Origin: Pseudomonas sp. Irchel s3f7
GTDB taxonomy: Bacteria > Pseudomonadota > Gammaproteobacteria > Pseudomonadales > Pseudomonadaceae
Length of the DNA: 64,000 bases
Direction of reading: 5' to 3'
NCBI RefSeq assembly: GCF_900187615.1
Contig: NZ_FYDO01000016.1
Location: forward strand, 93,937-157,936
The position numbers were made by a program, and so were the translations under genes. This document shows, piece after piece, positions 9,372 to 21,039 of this stretch. The notes under the pieces were generated by a model. It was not told the origin of the DNA and made no database searches. It worked only from the letters and a program-made list of their open reading frames with translations. Each line of letters opens with the position of its first letter. Within the stretch, counting starts at the first letter, position 1.

Positions 9372-9450
9372 ACGCCATCGCGAGCAAGCTTGCTCCTACG
9401 ATTTAACGGCGTGTGCCAGAGCCTGTGGGAGCGAGCCTGCTCCGGGCGGC
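9372..9450. repeat. Degenerate REP pair
   Basis: A right-hand unit (GCGAGCAAGCTTGCTCCTAC) is followed by a left-hand unit (TGTGGGAGCGAGCCTGCTCC). This is the tail-to-tail arrangement, unlike most pairs in this window. It lies just after the metE stop. Confidence 0.7.
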
Positions 9451-9593
9451 GTTCCGACGATGAGCGATAACGCGGTCTTAAAAAATGACCGCCCGGCACT
9501 CTTCATCAAACTGTCATGGAACTGTGGCAGCGCGCTTGAACAAACATCATCAGACTCGCGCTCTACTGGGGTTCTGCGTTTCGGTGTTTTGTC

Positions 9594-10628
9594 ATGTGTG
9601 CACGATTTTTATCGACAGCGGCTTTTTTGGCCGCGTTGTTGTTCAACCTTCCGACTTTTGCGGCCGCTCGTTGTGACGTCAATGTGGCGACCGAACGGGT
9701 CGACCTGCCTCAGGTGAGCCTGGCGTACCAGAGCATCGGCCGTGAATCGGACCCGGCACTGCTGCTGGTAATGGGCCTCGGCGGGCAGTTGATTCACTGG
9801 CCCGACGAAGTGGTCGTTGCGTTGTGTCAGCAAGGTTTTCGGGTGATTCGCTACGACAACCGCGATGTCGGCCTGTCGACCTGGCGCCAAGCCCCGCTCG
9901 AGGCCAACCTGACTTTCGAAGTCCTGCGCTACAAACTCGGCTTGCCGGTTTCGGCCCCGTATTCGTTGACCGACATGGCCGACGATGGCCTGGGCCTGAT
10001 GGACGCCTTGCACATCGAGCAATTCCACGTGCTGGGCGCAAGCATGGGCGGCATGATCGCTCAGCACATGGCTGCCATGGCACCGCAACGGGTCGAGAGC
10101 CTGACCCTGATCATGAGCAGTTCCGGGGCCGAAGGCTTGCCCGCACCGAGTGCGGCGCTGCTGCAATTGCTGGCACGACGTGGTGCGCCGAGCCGGCAAG
10201 TGGCCCTGGAGCAACAGGCCGATCTGCTGGCGGCGCTGGGCAGCCCGACGATCAGCGATGATCGCCAGGCTCTCCTCGAACAGGCCGCGCAATCCTATGA
10301 CCGGGCATTCAATCCCGAAGGCGTGAAGCGGCAGATCATGGCGATCCTGGCCGAACCGAGCCGGGTGGCGTTGCTCAACCAGTTGCGGGTTCCGGCGCTG
10401 GTGGTGCACGGCACGGCCGACCCGTTGTTGCCGGTGATGCATGGCGTGCACCTGGCGGCGCATCTGCGGGGCAGCGAATTGAAGTTGATTCCGGGGTTGG
10501 CCCACAGGTTTCAAGAGGCATTCAAGGCGCCATTGCTCGCAGCCGTGTTGCCGTATTTACGGGCTCACCGCGAAGACACGTCACACTGGGCACAGATCGA
10601 TCCAGTGGCCGATCACAACCTCCTCTAA
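9594..10628 (+). CDS. Exported alpha/beta-hydrolase
   Basis: Protein of 344 residues with a signal peptide (about residues 1-24, ending TFAAA). The alpha/beta-hydrolase fold follows: oxyanion strand LLLVMGLGGQ, RYDNRDVGLST, nucleophile elbow GASMGGM, acid near GTADPLLP and the catalytic histidine in GLAHRFQEAF. It resembles the TAP/epoxide-hydrolase-like group, but the substrate is unknown. No clear ribosome site precedes the ATG, so the exact start is less certain than the frame. Confidence 0.82.
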   Translation: MCARFLSTAAFLAALLFNLPTFAAARCDVNVATERVDLPQVSLAYQSIGRESDPALLLVMGLGGQLIHWPDEVVVALCQQGFRVIRYDNRDVGLSTWRQAPLEANLTFEVLRYKLGLPVSAPYSLTDMADDGLGLMDALHIEQFHVLGASMGGMIAQHMAAMAPQRVESLTLIMSSSGAEGLPAPSAALLQLLARRGAPSRQVALEQQADLLAALGSPTISDDRQALLEQAAQSYDRAFNPEGVKRQIMAILAEPSRVALLNQLRVPALVVHGTADPLLPVMHGVHLAAHLRGSELKLIPGLAHRFQEAFKAPLLAAVLPYLRAHREDTSHWAQIDPVADHNLL

Positions 10629-10641
10629 CACCAAAGATCAA

Positions 10642-10736
10642 CTGTAGGAGCAAGCTTGCTCGCGATAGCGGTATGTCAGTCGATGATGATGTTGACTGAT
10701 GTGCCGCCATCGCGAGCAAGCTCGCTCCTACAGGGG
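10642..10736. repeat. REP pair (GAGCAAGCTTGCTCGCGA type)
   Basis: Inverted copies of CTGTAGGAGCAAGCTTGCT and its complement span 95 bases between the hydrolase and the DsbA-like gene. Confidence 0.9.
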
Positions 10737-10809
10737 AACTGCTGCGTACTCGGAATCCGGGGTGTATCGTGCAGGTTTTCCGGTGCATTTCCAGCGTGCG
10801 AGGTGGGTG

Positions 10810-11475
10810 ATGAGTACTGCATTGAAAATCGATTTCGTCAGCGACGTGTCCTGCCCCTGGTGCGTCGTGGGTTTGTATGGGCTGACCAAAGCCTTGCACA
10901 TCTTGCGTGACGAAGTCCGCGCCGAGATCCGTTTTCAGCCGTTCGAACTGAACCCGAAGATGGGGCCTGAAGGGCAGAACATCACCGAGCACATCAGCGA
11001 AAAGTACGGCTCGTCACCCGAGCAATCGAAAAAGAACCGCGAAATGATCCGCGCGCGTGGCGCTGAGTTGGGATTCGCGTTTCGCACCGACGGCAACAGC
11101 CGAATCTACAACACGTTCGACGCTCATCGCCTGCTGTACTGGGCGGGGCTCGAAGGCATGCAATTGCAACTCAAGGAAGCGTTGTTCAAAGCGTATTTCA
11201 CTGATGGCGGCAATCCGTCCGATCCTGAGCAATTGGCGAATATTGCCACCAGTGTGGGACTGAACCACCAGCGCGCCGAAGCGATACTGGCGTGCGACGA
11301 ATTCGCCCACGAAACCCGCGAGGAAGAACAACTGTGGCTGTCTCGCGGGGTGAGTTCGGTGCCCACCGTTGTGTTCAATGGGCAGTACGCGGTGACGGGC
11401 GGGCAACCTGTCGAGAGTTTCGTCAGGGCGATCCGGCAGATCATGGCTGAAGCGAACGGTGGGACGGTCAACTGA
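10810..11475 (+). CDS. DsbA-family (FrnE-like) thiol oxidoreductase
   Basis: Cytoplasmic protein of 221 residues with a thioredoxin-fold start, IDFVSDVSCPWC. The redox pair is C15 and C18. The helical insertion and the C-terminal cis-proline stretch SSVPTVVFNGQYAV are present. There is no signal peptide. This matches the FrnE/polyketide-associated 2-hydroxychromene isomerase-like subgroup rather than periplasmic DsbA. AGGTGGG just before the ATG fixes the start. It converges on the giant toxin-like gene. Confidence 0.88.
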   Translation: MSTALKIDFVSDVSCPWCVVGLYGLTKALHILRDEVRAEIRFQPFELNPKMGPEGQNITEHISEKYGSSPEQSKKNREMIRARGAELGFAFRTDGNSRIYNTFDAHRLLYWAGLEGMQLQLKEALFKAYFTDGGNPSDPEQLANIATSVGLNHQRAEAILACDEFAHETREEEQLWLSRGVSSVPTVVFNGQYAVTGGQPVESFVRAIRQIMAEANGGTVN

Positions 11476-11491
11476 TGGTTTGCGGTCAAGT

Positions 11492-11511
11492 CAGCGGGGC
11501 GCGCCCCGCTG
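11492..11511. terminator. Perfect 20-base palindrome between convergent genes
   Basis: CAGCGGGGCG followed at once by CGCCCCGCTG, a 10-bp perfect stem, sits in the 44-base gap between the DsbA-like gene and the toxin-like gene. There is no U-tract on either side, so it is a candidate bidirectional terminator or end-protecting hairpin. Confidence 0.5.
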
Positions 11512-11519
11512 GTACCGGT

Positions 11520-14500
11520 TTATAGATCGGCAAAGTGTTTGTTGGCCAGTAACTTGCCAATGTCGCCGCGCCAGATGGATTCAACCTGTGCGCCGCTGTC
11601 AGTCTGTGCCTGTTGCCACTTCAATCCCAGATTACGTTGCTGCGGCAGCTTCAAATGGGCTTTGACGAAGTCATCGAATGTCGACTTTGCCGAGTTGTAG
11701 TGAAAATGGGCGTACCACAATGGGGTGGGCGAAGGCTGCGTCAGATCGAGCACTTCGTATTCCTGCAGATAGTCGCGAAGACGATTCGTACCACGCCCCA
11801 AATCTTTCAGGTCGCCGACCTTGCGAATCTCGATGAGCTTCTGGTCCTTGAGCCCCATTTCAACCAGATAGTCCAGATACTGTTGCGTGGGGGTCTGGCT
11901 GTTCATGGTTTGTTTGATGCGCAGGGCACGACCCGCGTCATTCAGCTCCCTGGCCTTGTCGGTCAATCGCGTGATGACAGGGTCTTGTGGCTTCACAGCT
12001 TTGATTCGCTCGGCACGTGCACGCAACTGTTCGGCCTCGCTGGTCATCAGGTGCTCAAGATTGATCGGCAGCATGTTCTGTCGGGCATACGCCTCGACCT
12101 TGCTGCGATAGGCATCCTGTGAGTCGAGACGATTTGCGGCTTCTGCCAGCCAGGGTTTCACGTTGATCACGGTTGGCGTCTCGGGTGAAGAAACGGTGGG
12201 TTGGTAGAGACGGTATTTGCCGTCGGGATGCGGCAGCCATCTTTCTACGGGCCCTTCGATACCTTCAACCTCGAAATGCTTGGGGGCGGTTTCAGACGCC
12301 TCCACTTCTTTCCCCATCAGCCACTGGTCGTCCTCGGTCTTGAACAGTTTGCGGGCAGATTTTGTGTTGGAGATTGCCGGGCGTTTTTTGATGGCTCGGC
12401 GGGCATACTCTTCCATCTCTGCAAGATAACCGAGAAATATCGCGACCTGTTTGGCGTCCATATACTCGGAATAACCCGTATTCGCCGCCATCAGATGTCG
12501 ACGAAACTTCGCATACGCCTCAAGGCAATCTTCAAGGATTGCGTTGTGCTGGTTTACATTGCTCACTACGCTGCGCAGATCGGATTGAGTACGCAGGGCG
12601 CGTTCGACGTGGTCGCGTGCCTTCAAGTGGTGAACATAAAAAAAGAACCAGGACTCATCACTGACAACATCGTACCGGTTGATGATTCTCACGGCATGTG
12701 CCGTTTTAAGGTAGCTGACGGTTGCGGCACGATCAGCGCTGGTCAAGTCTTGCACAACTTTGGTCGTGTCCGTTTTCAATGCCTTGCCGGGTATTTTTTC
12801 CTTCCAGACACTAAGGCGTTCGATATACAGGTCTCGTTGCTCGAACTCGAACATGATGAGCTTGCGGATGTCTTTTCGTTTTTGCAGCAGGGCCAGATGT
12901 TGGCGGGTTTCGTGGGCGGGGGTGGCGTCCGTGAGTTTAAGGAGGTCACTAATCTCCTCCAGTCGCCAATCAATTCGCGCGAAGGCAAACTGCAATCGGT
13001 CTAACGTGCGATCAAAGATGGTTTGCGCGCAGAAGCTTCGGAGCTTTTGGACTTTGGTGTGATTTTCACCACTGGTCAGGGGCAATAGTTCGTTCAATTC
13101 CTGGAAGTTCGATTCCGCCAGCTCGATCTGGTCGACGTATTTGCGTTCCAGCGCCGGCTGAAGAGCGCGGCGCGCTTCAGGTTTTTTTGTTTCGTAAACG
13201 ATGATTTCGGCTTCGATTTCAGTTCTTTGCGTTTGCAGCCGGCGCATGTCCGCGTCCACGGAATTGACCAGCCTCAGTCGATGCCGAAATGTCGCGTCCG
13301 TCCACCAACGCGGCAGCCATCGCCGGATCGCGGCGGGCCAGAGCGGGTCGAGGCCCTCGGCCAGATGATGGCCGAGAACCCCGCCACCGCCGAGCCCGCC
13401 ACCTTCGATCAGCGTGCCATAAACGGCGAAATGCGTATTCCAGTTACCGTTTTCATCAAGGGCGATGGGTTGTTTGTAGCTTCTGCTGCGGCTGCCGCTC
13501 AAGCGCCAGAATGGCGGATTGCCGCTCTGCTCAACACGATAGATCCGACCCTGACTGACGATGAAATCGCCGAGTTCATGGCGATACACGTTGCGATACA
13601 GGCCGCTGCTGCCAGGGCGAATATTGCTCAGTGAAAGGTCGTGCTCATATTCGTAACCCTGGAAACGTTCTGCGGTGCGCAGGGCCTTTCGTTTCGTAGT
13701 GGGGGATAACGTACCGGCCTTCCTCGCCAGCCCTGACAGTTGCCGCTGCCGGGTGAGCGAGCGAGCGGCGGAGGGGGCGGCATTCCCACCCGGCAGTATG
13801 TCCATTGCGGCGTCGATCAGTGACAGCAACACCGATTCGAGTTGTGCCAGTCCGTTGCCGACATCACCCCGCAAAAACGCGGCGACGCTCAGGTTGGCGC
13901 TGTCCCAGGCGTCATAAAGAGCGATGGAGCTGCCGACGAAGGGCACCATCCCCAGCGCCATTTTCAGATAGTTGAGCATCACACCGGACGCCAGCGCATG
14001 GTGTTCCAGCGCCAGCTTCCTGTTGGACCGCGAAGTCGAGCGATGGGCCTCGATCAAACGACCCATGTGCGTATTGAGCAGATGGGCTGCCAACGATGTT
14101 GTCACTGGCCAGGCCAGGCCGACCCCGATCAACGCATCGAAATGCCGCAGCACTGACTGGTTGATACGGCTGACATGGCGCGCAAAGTCGCCATGCAAGG
14201 TGCGTCCCGCCAGGTATTCGACCATGGACGTCTGCTGGCACAGATTGAACAGGCTGCGCCGGGCATGTTCCAGGCTGGTGTATTGCCTGAGGAGTTGGCC
14301 GTCGGGACTGTCGGGCAGATAAAGCAGGGTGAGACCTGAATTCAGTTCATGAATGAAAGTGATACCGGCCAAGCCGGCAGGGCCTTCCTGATGGGTATCC
14401 GCACCACCGACGGTCAGGCTCACTGGCAGCAGTGAAATGTTCATGCCATTGATGGCATAGGCTTGGCGACTGTCGGCGTCAATGGCGATGTCGAGTATCT

Positions 14501-16769
14501 GGCGGCCCTTCGCATTGATCTGTCGTTGTGCGAGGGCGCATTCGCCTTGCAGTTTGAGCATCAGGCGCCAGGGTTCGATCAGGCATTCGCGGCGATAGGC
14601 ATTGTCGAACGCCGGGGCCGTTGAAGCGCCCATGAACGTACTGAAGATCAGGTCCTCATACTTTTGCGCCAGGTTCAGATCAGGCACGATTTCGCGCAAG
14701 TAATGCTGTTTGATGCCGGTCTGCAGAATGTGCCGCTCGATCGGGTCGTCCGCTTGAACCAGAACCTTCATGAAACCCAACCTGTCCCATGTCGATTGGT
14801 CGATGTTGTTCAGCACAAACTCGGCGATGGATACGGTGCTGCGGTTCTTGCTGGGAATCAGAATATTCTCCTGAGGAGTGCCTGGTGCCGCGCCGTCGGT
14901 GACTACTTTGCGCCAACTGGTCGAATCCGGCAGATCCAGTTTTATCTCGAAGTCACGTTCGAGCGAGAAGTCCTGGCGCAGGCGAGCCGCCATGCGCTTT
15001 TCGATGAAGTCCTGGCGATGTGGCAACTCGCGTTCCAGTAACGCCTGAGACCGTTTCATCGCGGCGATGAAAGCCTGGGTCATGGCCTTGAGTCGAACGC
15101 GCTGCGCGTCTGTCAGGGTGGATAGCCATTGCGGGCGTTTTTGCGCCAGTACACCGCTGTGATGTTGCTCGACAATCTGGCTGTAGGCCTGGTCTCGGGC
15201 CGCATGCGTCGCAACGCACAGGTCGGTGAGAGTTTGTTCTCGTAACTTTTCCATTTGCGCCAGACGGTGCTGAGCGCGGGCGGGTACCGGGTTGTCGGCA
15301 ATCACCTTGGCCGCCAATTGTTCGCACGCGTAGAGCTGACTTTGCAGGCCTTGCTCGAACGGGTCTGACGTTTGTTCCGAAAGTTGCAGCGCCCGCTCGC
15401 TGTCATTGGGCGTGATCTTGAACAGCTCGCGCTCCAGCGCCGACAGTGAAGCAAAACGCTGCAAACCACCGAGCTCACCCGGCCAGTAGAGCAGCAGGCT
15501 TTGCGGTGCAGAGGAGGGAATCAGGAGGGAGGGATGGGCGATGAGCAATACACCTTCCAGCTCCCGCGATTGCAGTTGTGTGTTTTCTCCCTCGTGGTTC
15601 AGGCAGGTGAGGGCCAGGCTGAAAACCACCACCGGCGCACTACGTTGCGTTTTATCCGAATGATCGAGAATCGCCTGAAGCATCCCGTGCTCCTCGGTGC
15701 TGATCTGACTCAACAACAACTGGATGTCCGATTCGGCGCGCAGGCCCGCCAACCGCGCCTGATAAAGGGCGCTGTAATGTTCATTGGGTTTTTGCCGCAA
15801 TTGGAGCATGCGCAGACCATCCCTGGCATTCAGCAGCCTGGAAGCAGCCGATTGGCTGGCCTGTTCGGCTGCTGCCAGCGCATCGAGCGACTGTTTGAAT
15901 TTCAGCTGGCGGGGGGCATCTGTGACATTCCACAGGCTGTCTCGAAAAAGGGCTTCTATCGCCGTTCGTTGCCGGGCCAGGCTGAGTCTGCGGATGCTCA
16001 AGGGGATATCCGGGTTCAGCAGTCCAAAGAGTGAGATCGTCTCGTCGAGTGGCTCCACCTCGTTACTGTCTGCGAGTGGTGCAGGAGGCGCGCCAGACAA
16101 AAGTGTCACCGCCGGGCTCGCAATCAGTTGTTCGACCCCAGCCGTCAATGGCGAATCAGTCAGCGCGGTGTAGTGAACCAACACCTGTTCGTGTTGCGTT
16201 GAGACGACGGCAAGGTGCTGATATTGCTGCAGCCAGGTTTCCATCTGGCTGCGCTGTTCAAAAACCGTTAATGCCGGTTGCTGGGCAGGCAAATACAAAT
16301 ACTGGGTGACGGGTTGATCCATGTCGACCGTGATGACGAGTGCACCGGATATTGCGCGAGAATTGTCAGCCCGTTGCAGGGCCAACTGTTCGGCATAGAT
16401 TGTACGGTCGCCAAGCCTCAGGCCTTCGGTTGGTGGATCGATGATGGCCAGCAGCACGTTCATCTGCTCGACATTCAGACGTCCCTCGGCAAAAGCCAGC
16501 TGACAGGCTGCTTCGAAATGCTGGCGGTACAATTCGCTAGCCAGATCCTTTCGCGACACCGCTGTGCCGGGGGCGCGCTCACGCCAGTACGCGTCGATGC
16601 GCGGGGGATCGATGTCCGTAGGGCGTTGCGCCACGAGTTCGAGCATGCGTCGGCGACTGTCGTCCAGGCGTTCGCAGGCGATGAGGAACAGGCTGTGGTC
16701 GGTGGGAGGCGATTCGAGGGAGGGCAGGAGGTCGAAGTCGACCGGCGCTGGGTGAACGGAGTCAAGCAT
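11520..16769 (-). CDS. Giant dermonecrotic-toxin-domain (DUF6543-like) protein
   Basis: Single intact frame of 1749 residues. No signal peptide is seen. The N-terminal half (to about 900) is helical. A glycine-rich hydrophobic patch near residues 935-1000 (ALGMVPFVGSSIALYDAWDS...) resembles the membrane-localisation region of dermonecrotic/RTX-type toxins. A beta-rich segment follows (about 1040-1190, including YRNVYRHELGDFIVSQGRIY), then a long helical, coiled-coil-like C-terminus. Pseudomonas genomes encode many large proteins of this class; their targets are mostly unknown. The start at 16769 is chosen because GGAG lies about 9 bases upstream; an ATG at 16823 has no such site. No immunity or secretion gene is adjacent. 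Confidence 0.75.
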   Translation of the reverse strand: MLDSVHPAPVDFDLLPSLESPPTDHSLFLIACERLDDSRRRMLELVAQRPTDIDPPRIDAYWRERAPGTAVSRKDLASELYRQHFEAACQLAFAEGRLNVEQMNVLLAIIDPPTEGLRLGDRTIYAEQLALQRADNSRAISGALVITVDMDQPVTQYLYLPAQQPALTVFEQRSQMETWLQQYQHLAVVSTQHEQVLVHYTALTDSPLTAGVEQLIASPAVTLLSGAPPAPLADSNEVEPLDETISLFGLLNPDIPLSIRRLSLARQRTAIEALFRDSLWNVTDAPRQLKFKQSLDALAAAEQASQSAASRLLNARDGLRMLQLRQKPNEHYSALYQARLAGLRAESDIQLLLSQISTEEHGMLQAILDHSDKTQRSAPVVVFSLALTCLNHEGENTQLQSRELEGVLLIAHPSLLIPSSAPQSLLLYWPGELGGLQRFASLSALERELFKITPNDSERALQLSEQTSDPFEQGLQSQLYACEQLAAKVIADNPVPARAQHRLAQMEKLREQTLTDLCVATHAARDQAYSQIVEQHHSGVLAQKRPQWLSTLTDAQRVRLKAMTQAFIAAMKRSQALLERELPHRQDFIEKRMAARLRQDFSLERDFEIKLDLPDSTSWRKVVTDGAAPGTPQENILIPSKNRSTVSIAEFVLNNIDQSTWDRLGFMKVLVQADDPIERHILQTGIKQHYLREIVPDLNLAQKYEDLIFSTFMGASTAPAFDNAYRRECLIEPWRLMLKLQGECALAQRQINAKGRQILDIAIDADSRQAYAINGMNISLLPVSLTVGGADTHQEGPAGLAGITFIHELNSGLTLLYLPDSPDGQLLRQYTSLEHARRSLFNLCQQTSMVEYLAGRTLHGDFARHVSRINQSVLRHFDALIGVGLAWPVTTSLAAHLLNTHMGRLIEAHRSTSRSNRKLALEHHALASGVMLNYLKMALGMVPFVGSSIALYDAWDSANLSVAAFLRGDVGNGLAQLESVLLSLIDAAMDILPGGNAAPSAARSLTRQRQLSGLARKAGTLSPTTKRKALRTAERFQGYEYEHDLSLSNIRPGSSGLYRNVYRHELGDFIVSQGRIYRVEQSGNPPFWRLSGSRSRSYKQPIALDENGNWNTHFAVYGTLIEGGGLGGGGVLGHHLAEGLDPLWPAAIRRWLPRWWTDATFRHRLRLVNSVDADMRRLQTQRTEIEAEIIVYETKKPEARRALQPALERKYVDQIELAESNFQELNELLPLTSGENHTKVQKLRSFCAQTIFDRTLDRLQFAFARIDWRLEEISDLLKLTDATPAHETRQHLALLQKRKDIRKLIMFEFEQRDLYIERLSVWKEKIPGKALKTDTTKVVQDLTSADRAATVSYLKTAHAVRIINRYDVVSDESWFFFYVHHLKARDHVERALRTQSDLRSVVSNVNQHNAILEDCLEAYAKFRRHLMAANTGYSEYMDAKQVAIFLGYLAEMEEYARRAIKKRPAISNTKSARKLFKTEDDQWLMGKEVEASETAPKHFEVEGIEGPVERWLPHPDGKYRLYQPTVSSPETPTVINVKPWLAEAANRLDSQDAYRSKVEAYARQNMLPINLEHLMTSEAEQLRARAERIKAVKPQDPVITRLTDKARELNDAGRALRIKQTMNSQTPTQQYLDYLVEMGLKDQKLIEIRKVGDLKDLGRGTNRLRDYLQEYEVLDLTQPSPTPLWYAHFHYNSAKSTFDDFVKAHLKLPQQRNLGLKWQQAQTDSGAQVESIWRGDIGKLLANKHFADL

Positions 16770-16927
16770 GATGTGGAGGCTCCAAATGACAGGAAGGCCG
16801 GGAAACCCCGGCGTTGCTGTCATTAGAAGAGCGACGCTTTCAGTGCTGGCGGTACATAGTTATGGGGTGTGGATCAATTCATGACGGCCACTGTGGCGTG
16901 AATACGGTGCGTTGAGAATCCGCTCGA

Positions 16928-18252
<1,325 letters not shown>

Positions 18253-18256
<4 letters not shown>

Positions 18257-20151
18257 ATTGGCTTCGCGGGAGTGGGGCTTACCAACGGTAAACTGAGGAC
18301 GAATGCGGTACCGCCACTGGCCGGGTGCTCGACACCCAGGTGTCCACCGGTGGCGGCGGCCAGGCTCGCCGAAAGGGTCAGGCCAAGGCCCAGGCCTTGT
18401 TCGCCGGGTTTGGTGGTGAAAAACGGTTCGAACAGATGCTTGCGCGTTTCGGCGTCGATGCCGTGGCCGTTGTCGCGAACACGCAGGCGGTATTTGCCAT
18501 CGAATTCTTCACCTTCGAGCCACAGCTCAGGTTGTGGCTGGGCCAGCATGGCATCGAGGGCGTTGCCGATCAGGTTGACCAGAATCTGCTCAAGACGAGT
18601 TTGATCGATCCGGACCTGCACCGCTTCGAAATGACGGTGCAGATGGGTGTGTTTCATCCGTCCATCGAGCAATTGCAGTGCCGCGTCAACACCTTTGCCC
18701 AGGCAAGCCTGGCCCTTGTCGTCACCGCGTCGCGCAAAGGAGCGCAGGCTCGCGGTGATGCGGCCCATGCGGTCGATCAGTTCATTGATGGTCTTGAGGT
18801 TGGTGCTGGCCACGTCCAGTTGCCCGCGCTCGAGGAAGCGCACGGTGTTGCCGGACAGCGTACGCAGCGCCGCCAGCGGCTGGTTCAGTTCATGGGCGAT
18901 GCTGGTGGACATCTGGCCGATGGCCGCGAGTTTTCCGGCCTGCACCAGTTCATCCTGGGCGTGGCGCAAAGTCTCTTCGGCGTGGCGCCGTTCGCGGATC
19001 TGACCCTTGAGCCGTTCGTTGCTGGCGCGCAGGTCGACGGTGCGTTCGGTAATCCGACGCTCCAGTTGATTGTTGGCTTCCTGCAAGGCTTCACGGGCCG
19101 CTAAGCGGGTGGCGATCACCTTGCGCCGCTCATTCCAGGCGATCAACAGAAAGGCGAGGAGGGCAAACGCCACCGCCACCAGAATCCCTTGGTTGATCGC
19201 TTCGCGGCGCAAATCCTGCAGCGGCGTCAGCAGGGTGAAATTCCACGGCGTGTCGCTCAACGGCCGGGTTTGCGACAGATAGCTGATGTTCTCATCGTCG
19301 GACACCAGTTCGCTGTTGGCCGGGAAAGTCAGTTTCTCCACGCCCTCGGACAGGGTTTCCCGGGCCAGCGGTTGCAGTTCGTTGAGCGGGAACCAGTAGT
19401 ACTGCAGGCTACGGGCCAATTTCTCTTTGGTTTCATCGCTCAGCGGCACCACGGACTTCAAGCGGCGGGCCGGATCGCTGGAGAGAATGATGATGCCGTT
19501 CTCGTCACTGACGAAGGCTTCCAGGCGCGCTCGCTGCCAGCGTTCTTCCATGGCTTCGAGGCGAACCTTGACCACGGCGACGCCGATGATCTTGCCGTGT
19601 TCTTCCAGGCCATGGGCCAGGTAGTAACCGGGCTCGCCGTTGGTGCTGCCAATGCCGTAAAAGCGTCCTGGCTGACCGCGTATGGCGCTCTGGAAATAGG
19701 CACGGAAGGACAGGTCTTCACCCAGATAACTGTCGAAGTCGCGCCAGTTGCTGGTGGCCATGACGCGACCGGTGGTGTCCATGACGTAGATGGCCCGACT
19801 GCGGCTGCGCCGGTTCAGGCCCTCGAGGTAATCGTTGACCGTTTGCCGGTGTTCCGGGGTCGGGTCGGCCAGCAACTGCGAAACACTGGTTTCGAGTTCG
19901 AGCAGGCTGGGCAGGTAGGTGTATTTGCTGATTTCGCTTTCGACGGCGCGGGCGTGCAGCTCAAGCTGACGCTGGCCGTTTTCGCTGAGGCTGCGGATGC
20001 CGTAGCGCTCACTGACCCAGAAGCCGATGTAACCCAATCCGATCATCAGCGCGATGATCAGCGGCGGCAGGAACAGCTGTCGAACAAGACGGGGTTTCAC
20101 GGCGAGTGATGGCGGCGCTGCGCGATAAAGATTGGGGTCGCATTTCATCAC
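18253..20151 (-). CDS. aauS: Sensor histidine kinase AauS
   Basis: DctB-like sensor kinase of 632 residues. It has a membrane helix near 25-47, a large periplasmic Cache-type sensor, a second helix around 315-335 (GILVAVAFALLAFLLIAW), a coiled coil, the H-box SIAHELNQPLAAL, N-box LVNLIGNALDA and G-boxes DNGHGI and GLGLGL. Such kinases respond to periplasmic dicarboxylates; here acidic amino acids are inferred from the transporter next door. Its stop overlaps the aauR start. Confidence 0.9.
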
Positions 20152-20200
20152 AGATGCCTTGGGTCAACCACCACACAAATCTGCAAGCCACCGCCGACCC

Positions 20201-20291
20201 TTGTAGGAGCCGGCTTGCTGGCGATGACGATGTCCCGGACATTGATGTCGTCTGGACCACCGCCATCGCCAGCAAGCTGGCTCCTACAGGG
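20201..20291. repeat. REP pair (GAGCCGGCTTGCTGGCGA type)
   Basis: Inverted copies of TTGTAGGAGCCGGCTTGCTG fill the gap between aatP and aauS. This may uncouple the transporter transcript from aauSR. Confidence 0.9.
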
Positions 20292-20304
20292 AGCGGTGTG
20301 TTTC

Positions 20305-21039
20305 TTAGTGCTGCAGAATTTTGTTGAGGAAGTGCTGTGTACGCTCGGCGCGGTGGCTGATGTCGCCGAAGAACTCCTCTTTCTTGCAGTCTTCGATGAT
20401 CTTGCCGGCGTCCATGAAGATCACGCGGTCGGCCACTTTGCGGGCGAAGCCCATTTCGTGGGTCACGCACATCATGGTCATGCCTTCGTGGGCCAGTTGC
20501 ACCATCACGTCCAGCACTTCGTTGACCATTTCCGGGTCGAGCGCCGAGGTCGGTTCGTCGAACAGCATGACGATCGGGTCCATCGCCAGCGCACGGGCAA
20601 TCGCCACACGCTGTTGTTGACCGCCGGACAGTTGGCCCGGGTGCTTGTGGGCGTGGGCCGACAGACCGACGCGCTCGAGCAGTTGCAGGCCTTTCTTGGT
20701 GGCTTCTTCCTTGCTACGGCCCAACACCTTGATCTGCGCGATGGTCAGGTTCTCGGTGATGGTCAGGTGCGGGAACAGCTCGAAATGCTGGAACACCATG
20801 CCCACGCGCGAACGCAGTTTCGGCAGGTTGGTCTTCGGGTCGGCAATGGATGTGCCGTCGACCACGATGTCACCTTTCTGGAACGGTTCCAGCGCGTTGA
20901 CGCACTTGATCAGGGTCGATTTGCCGGAACCGGATGGCCCGCATACCACGATCACTTCACCTTTTTTGACCTCGGTGCTGCAATCAGTCAGTACCTGGAA
21001 GTCCCCATACCACTTGTTGATGCTTTTGATAGAGATCAT
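20305..21039 (-). CDS. aatP: Acidic amino-acid ABC transporter ATPase
   Basis: ABC ATPase of 244 residues: Walker A GPSGSGKST, Q-loop VFQHFELFPH, signature LSGGQQQRVA, Walker B VMLFDEP, and switch histidine in CVTHEMGFA. It is the size and type of GltL/GlnQ. It overlaps aatM by 4 bases (ATGA). It powers uptake of Glu/Asp (and probably Gln/Asn) with AatQ, AatM and the periplasmic AatJ. Confidence 0.94.
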   Translation of the reverse strand: MISIKSINKWYGDFQVLTDCSTEVKKGEVIVVCGPSGSGKSTLIKCVNALEPFQKGDIVVDGTSIADPKTNLPKLRSRVGMVFQHFELFPHLTITENLTIAQIKVLGRSKEEATKKGLQLLERVGLSAHAHKHPGQLSGGQQQRVAIARALAMDPIVMLFDEPTSALDPEMVNEVLDVMVQLAHEGMTMMCVTHEMGFARKVADRVIFMDAGKIIEDCKKEEFFGDISHRAERTQHFLNKILQH

